Shown: in pieces, positions 1-8,219 of the stretch
Position numbering within the stretch: the stretch's first letter is position 1
How the letters are laid out: the number at the start of each line of letters is the position of its first letter
Notes under the pieces: model-generated
What the model saw: only the letters and a program-made list of their open reading frames with translations
Databases searched by the model: none
Told to the model about the DNA's origin: nothing
NCBI GenBank assembly: GCA_008828725.1
Contig: MEHQ01002427.1
Span: forward strand, 62,001-126,000
DNA: 64,000 nt
Reading direction: 5' to 3'
Source: Saccharina japonica
Lineage: Eukaryota > Sar > Phaeophyceae > Laminariales > Laminariaceae
Translations under genes and position numbers: made by a program

Positions 1-594
1 GACTCGTGCGAGGCATCTCGTACAACCCTCAGATTGTGTATCGCCAACTCGATTTTTCTCGCTTTGTGTGCGTTGAAGAACACAATGCTTCGGAAGGGCG
101 ATGTCATGATCGTTTTAATATCGGATCTCAAATCATGGAAACATATCCGATTCCGTTTAGTTCGCTCTCCGATGTTACTATATATGAGTACCAAAATCTA
201 CGAGCAACCAAGCTGCTACCCTTGCATCAAGGCACCAGAGGGCAGTATTATTGCTGGTAATCTCACGTCGTCTTAAGTGTGGATTGAGCAGCGAACAGCA
301 CGACTGACTTGACTGTATGGCCTGGCTGCTTGGTACTTGGCGACGATGACGATCATGATCAGCCTGCACGGTACTCGCCTGTGTTTTTTTCGGACCACAC
401 AGCAGTAGAAGGAGGCTACTTTACTATCCTACCCCTTGGTGTAATATGCTATCAGTATCAATGCGATAGTCTACTACTCGTACGTGTTCCCGCCGGGTTT
501 TCTTAAAAAAACACACAGCATTAGAAGGAGGCTCCTTGTACCACACCAGTATGCCGACTGACCTATTAATTATCCTATCATACCTCTTGTTGTA
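1..594. other. No gene seen
   Basis: This AT-leaning stretch has short open frames on both strands, but none has a recognisable domain or a credible splice structure. I see nothing here beyond unique-looking non-coding DNA. Confidence 0.5.
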
Positions 595-597
595 TTA

Positions 598-806
598 GGG
601 CCCGTTTTAACGAAGAAAAAAAAAATTCAATTTGGAAAAAAAAAAAATCAAATCCGCTTTTCATTGGTCAACACACGCACCAGCACCAAAGATTAGGATC
701 TTGGGGTATAATATTTGGTGCTGGTGCGTGTGTTGACCAATGAAAAGCGAATTTGAATTTTATTTTTCCCAAATTGAATTTATTTTGTACTCGTTAATAT
801 GGGCCC
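598..806. mobile_element. Hairpin MITE with GGGCCC ends and TTA duplication
   Basis: The element is an almost complete inverted repeat. The arm at 598-695 is matched by the reverse complement of 711-806, and the outer ends read GGGCCCGTTTTAACGA on the left and its near complement on the right. The core arms share a long match around ACCAGCACC and GGTGCTGGT. TTA precedes the left end (595-597) and follows the right end (807-809), which fits a 3-bp target-site duplication. That duplication is typical of PIF/Harbinger-derived MITEs; the family assignment is an inference. There is no coding capacity. Confidence 0.75.
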
Positions 807-871
807 TTATGCTATTGTTAATAGTGTATCAATACGATATTCTACTGCCTATTTTCGCTGGTATTTTTTGC

Positions 872-958
872 TTAACCCCTTAAGAACTGGTCCCACGTAT
901 TTGGGGCCAAACTACTTGATATTAGTGTGGGATAATTGTTCAGTTCTGAATGGGTTAA
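872..958. mobile_element. Short MITE with TTAACCC termini, copy 1
   Basis: Terminal inverted repeats begin TTAACCCCTTAAGAACTG on the left and end CAGTTCTGAATGGGTTAA on the right. A near-identical 88-bp copy lies at 50,715-50,802 and a longer relative at 57,594-57,742. This is a non-autonomous element with no ORF. Confidence 0.65.
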
Positions 959-1184
959 AAGAACCACGCAGCAGCAGAAGGAGGCTGATTTTCAACACCC
1001 AGTAGACCTATTGACCTATCAGTACTCATACCGTGTGTAGTATTGTACTGTCGGTGTCGATACGTTAGTTCGTGTACCTTGAGTGTACTGCGTGTTCGTG
1101 CAGTAGTTGACATAAGGACTTGTTGTGAAGTGGTGTCTCTCGCCTGGGGCACCCCTGCGCCCGCATTCATCGTGCACCTATTGC

Positions 1185-1298
1185 GGGGGACCATAGTAAA
1201 TACTAGTAAATAGGACCTACGGCACAGACAAAAACCAATATATTTACATATTTTTACTATTAATAACAATATTTGGTCCTGTTTACTATGGTCCCCCC
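1185..1298. mobile_element. GGACCATAGTAAATA-type MITE, copy 1
   Basis: The ends are inverted: GGGGGACCATAGTAAATA on the left and TTTACTATGGTCCCCCC on the right. Related copies occur at about 31,969-32,072, 39,886-39,990, 50,395-50,450 (partial), 59,353-59,430 (partial), 61,146-61,236 and 63,309-63,422. Several copies are flanked by TA, as in Tc1/mariner (Stowaway-like) MITEs. Confidence 0.7.
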
Positions 1299-1299
1299 T

Positions 1300-2499
1300 A
1301 ATGGTTGCTCTTACTTCAGCAGCACGTAGTGTACTTAGTCACGACAGAAGGACCGTGATTCCGTGAGCACACCCTTATTGTCAGCAGATGAAGGAGCAGG
1401 CATTCTGTGAACTCTTGTGGTCTGTATTGCTACCTTTACATGATCGATGGTGTCAATGTATTTACTACGGCGGCTTTTTACACCCCGGGGTGCCATGTAT
1501 ATCTCCTAAAGTCTAGACTACGAGCACTGGCTTTAAGGTTGGTACGGAGTAAGATCCTACCTGGCTGGTGCCCGCTAGACTAAATTTTCATACCGTTACT
1601 TTGGTACCTGGTGTACAGTCAGTAGTACTGTACTGTACAGCAGTATACGTAATGGATTTTGGAGCTGTCGTGGACGGAGTATTCCGAAGCGGCGGCGCAT
1701 GTCGGCCCGTCTCTGATGTTATTTTCTCGTTATTTCGTTGTGTAAGCTTACTCTTGTTATCTCAGGCTCTATACATATCCCTTGAACCCGCGTTTTTGCG
1801 GAGGAGCACCAGCAGGTACCTGGTGTTGAACGATACGCTACGTACGACGTGACCCTTTTATCACTGCAAAAAAATGCCTACACTAATCCCAAGTACTTCG
1901 TTTACGAAAGCGTGGTCGCGTGGTCGCAGTTCTCAAGGAGTTGAAAAAGGGAAAGGAGATATATACGTATATAATGTTGATAGGTCATTTTTCAAGAGTC
2001 AATAAATATTTTTGGTAATTGTTAACATTAACATTGTTATTAACATTGTCTTGACGGATTAATCGCGCCGCCGCGTTCGGCCAAACAATGTGTTTGGTCC
2101 CTGTGTGTAAGTCATTGGTTGCTATTGTTGTTGTCTTGAAAATATGTTTATTGTCGGCAGTATTTTTATGTAATTTCTTCGAAGTATGTGATTATGCAGC
2201 TGAAAAAATATATAATTTCATCATTTCGATCGAGACTCCTCCCTGCCTGGGCCTAGAGCTGTTGACGTCCCATCCGGCGCCAGCACTGCTTGTCGGCACA
2301 TCTTCCACTGCTGTCCGTGTGGACTGAGTAACTGAATAAATATGCCCATGAGGCAGTACATACGAGGTGTACTTGTTTTTCGCTATGTACCAATATGGAC
2401 CGAAATATATGGACAGTTGATGTATTAATATGAACACCAAACGTTCCCTATATTTCCGCCCAGAGAGGTCCAGTTTTTTGGGGGATGCGCATGACGACG
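1300..2499. other. No gene seen
   Basis: Only short shadow ORFs are present. I recognised no domain, RNA gene or clear repeat. Confidence 0.4.
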
Positions 2500-2504
2500 A
2501 TGGC

Positions 2505-2795
2505 GGCGACTGCGGCTCGCCCTATGTGCAGGATCGGTCGGCACAAAACTCTTTGTGCAGGACGTGTATGGTCAACTTTGCACTTAGGCCCAGGCCCAGA
2601 CCAACTCGACCCCAGAACTAAGCTGAACCCGAATCCGGACCCTTTGGGGAGCTCGAGGTTGACAGGGTGGCGTTTTTCCGAAAATACCTCCGGGCGGCCG
2701 AAAGACCGGCCTCGACCAATCAGACCCACAGCCTGCACATTTTTTGTGCCGACCCCGCTCCTGCACGTATAGGGCGAGCCGGCGACTGCAGGGTT
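2505..2795. repeat. Inverted-repeat element of about 290 bp
   Basis: About 60 bp at 2505-2562 (around CTCGCCCTATGTGCAGGA) recurs as its reverse complement at about 2735-2795 (around TCCTGCACGTATAGGGCGAG). The interior is GC-rich, unlike the AT-rich flanks. No protein was recognised. A small foldback or MITE-like element is the simplest reading. Confidence 0.5.
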
Positions 2796-2799
2796 TGGT

Positions 2800-3143
2800 T
2801 GCCTTCGTCGCGGCGTTACGATATCATATCGTATCATATCATATAGCGTAACATGTCATGTAATATATATATATATATTGAAAAAAAAACACACAGCTGT
2901 GAGATCGAGGATATACTATCGTATCAATCATGACATATATATACCATGTAGTATTATATTGTTGTATTATCTCGTGTCATATCGTAGCAAAGCTTATGAT
3001 GGTGATGTACCCAATACCAGGTTGTCGATTTCATGTTTCCCCGAGTACAAAAGGAGTGTTTACTTACTCTTATCATAGGTATATACAGTAACTAGTATAT
3101 AGTGAGCAATGAGGCGTGTGGTGGGAACACGGGAGGGCAACGT
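2800..3143. other. AT-rich spacer, no gene
   Basis: Dominated by ATATC-like simple sequence at 2820-2880 and unique AT-rich sequence. Nothing coding was seen. Confidence 0.4.
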
Positions 3144-3148
3144 TGGCT

Positions 3149-3521
3149 TGTTCAATTCGCGCTGATATGCGATGGGCGGATGTGCTCCCAACAGCCACAC
3201 TAGGCTGTGAGCAAGGCACTGCAACAAGTTTAAGATGTCTTTGGTATGTCAGCCCGGAAACAGGTACGTAGACGAATGCAGGGGGAAAGGTGGACATGTG
3301 GGTCATGTGGGTCAACTCTCCACAGCCCAGTACCAACCGCTCGTATATAGTCGAATACGTAAACCTCCTCGTACTCGTACTGTAGTGCCTACTCGTACAT
3401 ACCCGTGGGACTGCTCGTGGGTGACACCACGAGACGACCCCTGTAACTTTACCTCCGTGATACAACGTATGTAACCCTAACTTGTTGTCAGGCTGTTGGT
3501 TGAGCCAAGCTATATCGAACA
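3149..3521 (-). repeat. 3' LTR of the Copia element
   Basis: It aligns along its length with 7192-7562, with scattered substitutions and small indels, including a deletion and insertion near the middle. It has TG...CA ends in the sense direction and is preceded in sense by the polypurine tract. The visible divergence between the two LTRs indicates an old insertion. Confidence 0.88.
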
Positions 3522-3589
3522 CCCTCCCTGGCGCTGAATCAACTAACAAGCCTCGACAACACAAACAAGAACCAACCACAAACAGCAAA

Positions 3590-3976
3590 TTACTGTACCC
3601 CTAACATAAAATCGGGGTGTTTCTCAAAAGTCTCTTTGCCAATAGCCTTCGTGAGAATGTCCGCATGCTGGTCGTCCGCCCGGAGATAGTTGACCGACAA
3701 GTCTCCCGTCCCCACCAATTCGCGCAGAAGATGGTACCGTACATCGGTGTGCCTACTGTTGAATGAGCTTAATGGGTTTCTGGCCAAGTCTATCGCCCCT
3801 TTGTTGTCTTCAAACACTCCAATACTCGGCGACCCCAGACTGGGCATCGTAAAAAACAAAACTCCTACGTACTCCGCCTCTGTTGGGGCTTCCTTCACCC
3901 CGTCGGCCATGGCTACGTACTCCGCCTCTGTTGTGGATAGGGTCACGCACTTCTGCGTTCTAGAAAACCACGACAC
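3590..3976 (-). pseudogene. Copia RNase H, C-terminal part
   Basis: The translation carries the Copia RNase H signatures STTEAEYVAMADGVKE, VFEDNKGAIDLA and DQHADILTKA in order, ending near the usual Pol C-terminus. About 20 codons after TEAEYVAMADGVKE a second TEAEYV motif appears, so a short segment was inserted or duplicated. It is not in frame with the reverse transcriptase upstream. It belongs to the element at 3149-7562. Confidence 0.85.
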
Positions 3977-4485
3977 AGATGTACCCCCGCAACAGACATT
4001 CGCACCCGAGAGCGAACGCTTATCGTCGGCCTTGTGAAGCGGAGTACGTAACGAACACTCCCCTCGCGTAAAGGGTGTCCTTCGCCCCGTCGGCCATGGC
4101 TACGTACTCCGCCTCTGTTGTGGATAGGGTGACGCACCTCTGCTTTCTAGAAAACCACGACACAAGTGTACCCCCGCAGAAGACGTTTGCACCCGCAATC
4201 GAACGTCTATCGTTTGCCTTGTGGCGCACAAGGCCGGCGATAGGTGTTCGGTCACGAGTGCGAATGTCTGTCCACAAGGCCGGCGATAGGCGTTCGGTCA
4301 CGGGTTCCGATGTCTGTTGCGGGGGTACACTTGTGTCGTGGTTTTCTAGGACGCAGAAGTGCACAACCTTGTGCACAACAGAGGCGGAGTACGTAGCCAT
4401 GGCCGACGGGGTGAAGGAAACTCTTTACGTGAGGAGAGTGTTCGTGACGCAGTCTGCTTCTATTGTCGATAGAGTGACGCACTTC
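3900..4485. repeat. Scrambled RNase H segments, direct and inverted
   Basis: The stretch encoding CGGTLVSWFSRTQKC...TEAEYVAMADG occurs several times here. Minus-strand copies lie around 3900-4035, 4060-4220 and 4450-4560, and one plus-strand copy around 4275-4440. The copies differ by point changes. This makes a local inverted-repeat cluster inside the Copia element and interrupts its Pol frame. Confidence 0.75.
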
Positions 4486-5006
4486 TACGTTCTAGAAAAC
4501 CACGACACAAGTGTACCCCCGCAACAGACATTCGCACCCGTGACCGAACGCCTATCGTCGGTCTTGTGGGCGTAGTCCGCGTCCTCGTACGTCTCCAAGT
4601 CGTATTCCAACTGCACTTCCTCTAGTTTACTGTCCTTCCTGGACGTGAGACCCAAGTGGGCCCTAGCGCTCAGGTACCCAATTATCTTCGTAGCCGCCTT
4701 AACATGTACCTCCTTAGGATTATGTGAAAACCTTGCAACCGCCCGTACTGCGTTGGCGATGTCCGGCCTCGTCTGATTCGCAATCCACATCAGACTTCCC
4801 ACCATTTTGCGGTAACTCGCGTCCACCGCAGGGTCCTCATCACTCACGTGCCTGGGGTCCATTAACGGGGAAACGGGAATGGGGCTGGTTTTCGTGATTC
4901 CAAAACGTTGGACAACATTTCGACTAAACTGAGTCTGCGAAGTCTCCAGGATTCCTTTCTCACGATATCTCTTGTACGCTACCCATGTACCACGTAACCT
5001 CGCCAA
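4485..5006 (-). pseudogene. Copia reverse transcriptase C-terminus and connection
   Basis: The frame contains the Copia connection motifs: PVSPLMDP, then SYRKMVGSLMWIANQTRPDI (the classic Y..xxGSLxYxxxTRPDI block), FSHNPKEVH and YADADxA-like EDADYAH leading to DRRSVTGANV. It continues the reverse transcriptase at 4960-5445 after a frameshift and runs into the scrambled RNase H region. It has no independent start, since it is an internal part of a Pol polyprotein. Confidence 0.88.
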
Positions 5007-5445
5007 GATGTTTCGTAGGGAATCTCTTGTTGAGATGTGCCACTACCGAATCCGTGATTTCTTTGGTCGCTGCGATCTTGATGTCATCCACGTGAACCAC
5101 CAGCATCGCTACAACCTCGCCATTCACCATCAGTCGAAAGACGCACGCATCTACCAAGCACTGCTCAAAACCACTCTCGACCAAGGTTGACGACAGCAGC
5201 TTATACCACGAGCGACCACTCTGCTTCAGCCCATGAAGAGCTTTGTTGAGTCGGACTACCTCACCCGATAACCACCCACACCCAGGGCGTAATCTTGAGA
5301 AAATATCGGTATCCAAGTCTGACTGAATAAAGGCTTGGTCAACATCCAAGTGCCTCAAGTATCTTGTCAAGTTTGCATGCCATTGTTGCAACGATGTGGT
5401 CAGGCGCGGTTGATGCAGTTGGGGCAAAAGTATCAAAGTAGTCAA
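4960..5445 (-). pseudogene. Copia reverse transcriptase core
   Basis: The motifs in order are LDVDQAFIQSDL, VVRLNKALHGLKQSGRSWY, the catalytic VDD box (LVVHVDDI) and HLGEVTWYMG. These are diagnostic for Ty1/Copia Pol. Both ends of the frame are lost to frameshifts relative to the neighbouring fragments at 5339-5530 and 4485-5006. Confidence 0.92.
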
Positions 5446-5530
5446 CTCCCTCTACCTGACTATAGCCCTCAGCTACCAATCTCGCCTTAGCTCTATCGAT
5501 CATGCCATGCCACTCGCCCTTCCACTTCAA
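5339..5530 (-). pseudogene. Copia reverse transcriptase N-terminal block
   Basis: The frame shows KWKGEW, KARLVAEGYSQVEGVDYFDTFAPTAS, which is the start of the Copia reverse transcriptase domain (consensus KARLVAKGFxQxxGxDYxETFAPV), given here as two contiguous blocks KARLVAEGYSQ and VEGVDYFDTFAP. A frameshift separates it from the catalytic core. Confidence 0.88.
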
Positions 5531-5601
5531 GAGCCACTTTCATTCCACAATATTGCTACCCGCGGGAACTTCGGAAATCTCAGTGAAAGTGTCAGCGGCC
5601 T

Positions 5602-6094
5602 CTACACTAGTTCATCAAATTCCGCTTGCATCGCCTCTTCTGTCCGAACGCAGAGTGAATTGATGAACGCGCCGAGGAATTGAGACGTCGGTTCCGGTTC
5701 CGCCTCCTCGAGAAGGTATTCCGGCAGCCGAGTAGGCTCACCGCCTGTGTCTTGCGCCGCCAGTAGCGCATGGCATATGCGGCCTCCCTCACAGGGCCCG
5801 ATCGTACTGATGAGCCTCGTTGCCGCTTCCCGGTTGAGCGCCCTGGTCTCCACTCTCGTACTCCCCTCCCGAATATCTTGCACCATCGCCCGGTCCTGAC
5901 ATGTGCGCTCCAAGTTGGCGCGCAGCAGTCCGGATCGCAGTCGGGGTCGGAGCTCTATCGTCAGAGGATGACGCATCGTTCCCATCTCGAGATAAAGTGT
6001 CGCTTCCAGGCGGTTCGCTGCTGACCGTTGATGAATCGTTCAGCTCCACACTTTCGGCTTGCAAATCGCCGCCAGCTTGCGTCTTCGGAGACAC
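5602..6094 (-). pseudogene. Copia integrase to reverse transcriptase linker region
   Basis: Two overlapping minus-strand frames (5602-5985 and 5789-6094) are rich in E, S, P and T. The end reads EAMQAEFDEL, like the EAM..E...L stretch that precedes Copia reverse transcriptases. They are assigned by position only and are broken by at least one frameshift. Confidence 0.5.
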
Positions 6095-6513
6095 CGCACG
6101 GAGTTCGTGAGGACTTCACCTCCCCAACACCGGCAGTGGAGTCGTCGGGGCGGATTCAAAGTCATCCTTCCCTCCCGGCTCAGGCGCTTCTTCTGGGTCC
6201 ATCGTCCCTCCCTGTTCCGGCATCTCCGGCAGCGAGGGCGACGGCGTTCGTGTACTAAGCATTGCCTCCCAGGTCACGCCCCTTGTTTCTGCCACCTTGT
6301 TCGCCCGCGTGAGCATCCGCAAAGAGTCACTTGGGTGGTCGATGCCCGGCCCGAGGTAAAAGCAGCTCTGGGCCCGGGGGTGCGACTTCGACCGGCGCTT
6401 TCAGCGACAGTACGCTGGGTGAAGGAACGGGTGCGGTGAAGCAGGTGCGGCAGTTCCGTGCCACATTTCGTGCGGCGACCGGTTCCCGGGGTTTGCAGTG
6501 GTCGCGGTGTGAT

Positions 6514-6735
6514 TCAGGGCGTCACAAGCCCAGTGCACCGCTTCGGCCAACAGGGAAATTTAGTCGGCGGCAGTTGAATGTGGGGGAAGATGATGGGCGT
6601 TTGAATGCACGCGGCGAGCCCCGCGTTCTGGATGATACCTAGCGCTCTCTCTACTACACCGTCCTGTTTAGGGCTACGAGGAACGCCGACATGCACCCAA
6701 CCATGGAAGTAAACACCTAGAAGTGCTCCTCCCAC
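6514..6735 (-). pseudogene. Copia integrase fragment
   Basis: The fragment PKQDGVVERALGIIQNAGLA matches the C-terminal part of the integrase core, where (T/S)PxxNGxxERxxR and the catalytic glutamate lie. IQLPPTKFPCWPK follows. The upstream D,D part was not found in frame, so the integrase is truncated or frameshifted. Confidence 0.72.
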
Positions 6736-6859
6736 AATGGAGAATCTTCCAACTTTCCACAGAGTTTAGAAACCGACTGCTTCAGACTCCCAAATTCGCG
6801 AGAACCAACTTCAGCCCTATGGCTATCTACGCTGCTACTCGCACCATTCCTTGGCAGGC

Positions 6860-7120
6860 CTATTGCCTCGCCAAGACCTGGCAAACTCCCACTGGAGCTG
6901 ACTCCTCTATTTCCCCAGCACTAGTAGCGGTCCCGACCCGCTCACGAGTAACACCAGACGCAACCTCACTAACCACAGGAGTTCTACGACCCATCTCGAA
7001 AATCTGCGTCTTCGATCGCTCATCGTTTTGACGTCGCAGTTCTCGGCCGCTCTCGCGTCGATCTCGATGTTCCCTCCTGTCCGCCGCCAGCTGCCTCAAG
7101 AGACTGGCCAGGTCGTCCAT
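6860..7120 (-). pseudogene. Possible gag remnant of the Copia element
   Basis: A charged open frame rich in R, D and E (MDDLASLLRQLAADRREHRD) starts about 70 bp inside the 5' LTR, where gag is expected. No zinc knuckle (CCHC) is visible. The assignment rests on position and composition. Confidence 0.4.
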
Positions 7121-7191
7121 CTCGGACGACCGTCCACTGGGGGCCCACTCGGCATGATCAGGGTGCTTGCTCGAACAATAAGTCGTAAACG

Positions 7192-7562
7192 TGTTCGATT
7201 AGCGCTGATATGCGATGGATGGATATGCTCCCAACAGACACACTAGGCTGTGAGCGAGGCACTGCAACACGCAATGTGTAGAAGATAGTTCAAGATGTCT
7301 TTATTATGTCGGCCCGGGAAGGTGTAGACGAATGCAGGGGGGCAAAGGTGGAGTGGGTCATGTGGGTCTACTCTCCACAGCCCAGTAACAACCGCTCGTA
7401 GTCGAATACATAAACCTCCTCGTATAGTGCCTACTCGTACATACCCGTGGGATTGCTCGTGGGTGATACCACGAGACGATCCCTATAACTTTACCTCGCG
7501 ATACAACGTATGTAACCGTAACTTATTGTCAGGCTGTTCGTTGAGACAAGCTATATCGAACA
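7192..7562 (-). repeat. 5' LTR of the Copia element
   Basis: Direct repeat of 3149-3521, flanked outside by the TGGCT duplication at 7563-7567. Immediately inside (sense) the sequence is CGTTTACGACTTATTG. I could not match this to a primer-binding tRNA by eye. Confidence 0.88.
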
Positions 7563-7837
7563 TGGCTTGCCAGTAAAAAAATAGAACCGTGGTTCACACC
7601 AGGTTAGACCCGATAGAAGGGGTGGGTAGCGTGAGCGGGGGGTTTCGATCGCGAGACGCACCAACCTCGCTCCTTGCGTGGGTGGGTGGGTTGGTTTGTT
7701 GGTTGTCTAGGACTACGACGCCTGCGTTCTGTCCTCCGGGATAGTTTTGCCTGAAAGTGATGTATACGTGCTCGTTTTGGATGCCGTCCTCAATCTTATT
7801 TAGTTGTTTTCTTTTGTAACACTTTCGGTCTGCTCTC

Positions 7838-7839
7838 TC

Positions 7840-7876
<37 letters not shown>

Positions 7877-8040
7877 GTCTCTCTGTCTCTGCCTCTCTCT
7901 CTCTCTCTCTCTCTCTCCTCTCTCTCCTCTCTCTGTCTCCCTCTATCTCTATTTCTCTCTCTCTCTCCCTCTCTCCCGCTCCGTCTCTCTCTTTTCTCTC
8001 TCCCCCTTATCTCTGTCTCATTTTCTCTCTCCTTTTCTCT
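7838..8040 (+). repeat. CT/CTGT-rich polypyrimidine microsatellite
   Basis: About 200 bases of almost pure CT and TCTG repeats end 35 bases before the acceptor of the Rab exon at 8076. It lies in the intron upstream of that exon and could act as an oversized polypyrimidine tract. That role is an inference. Confidence 0.85.
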
Positions 8041-8075
8041 GATTGGCGGGCGACATTGTGTCGGGGCGTCCTCAG

Positions 8076-8219
8076 ATCTGGGACACGGCGGGACAGGAGC
8101 GGTTTCACTCGCTGACGACGAGCTTTTTCAAGCGCGCGGAGGGTTTTGTGCTGGTTTACGACGTGTCCAACCGGCAATCGTTCGAGAGCGTGTCGACATG
8201 GATGAAGGACATCGTCGAG
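8076..8219 (+). CDS. Rab-type small GTPase, internal exon (switch II region)
   Basis: The exon encodes 48 residues starting with the G3 box IWDTAGQERF and continuing through FVLVYDVSNRQSFESV to WMKDIVE. This covers switch II, beta-4 and alpha-3 of a Rab GTPase. The acceptor CCTCAG lies directly before ATC at 8076 and the donor is GAG|GTCAGT; the exon is phase 0 at both ends. By family knowledge the product binds and hydrolyses GTP and directs vesicle traffic on the cytoplasmic face of membranes. The sequence is closest in feel to Rab8/Rab1-type proteins, but the subfamily is not settled. The P-loop and switch I exons must lie upstream. I did not find them between 7.5 and 8.0 kb, and the Copia element occupies 3.1-7.6 kb, so they are either beyond it or outside the window. 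Confidence 0.9.

Larger units (their letters stand above)
3149..7562 (-). mobile_element. Decayed full-length Copia-type LTR retrotransposon
   Basis: Two direct LTRs bound the element: 7192-7562 is the 5' LTR in the sense direction and 3149-3521 the 3' LTR. Each begins TGTTCGATATAGC and ends in CA in the sense direction. The five bases TGGCT lie on both sides (3144-3148 and 7563-7567), a clean 5-bp target-site duplication. A purine tract (CAGGGAGGG) abuts the 3' LTR. On the minus strand from right to left come a gag-like fragment, integrase, reverse transcriptase and RNase H. Integrase preceding reverse transcriptase is the Copia (Ty1) order. Multiple frameshifts and a scrambled RNase H region show that it is dead. 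At 4.4 kb it is somewhat short for the family, so internal deletions are likely. Confidence 0.9.

Noticed and set aside
2448..2837. 129-codon minus-strand ORF
   Set aside because: It lies wholly inside the GC-rich inverted-repeat element and matches no family.
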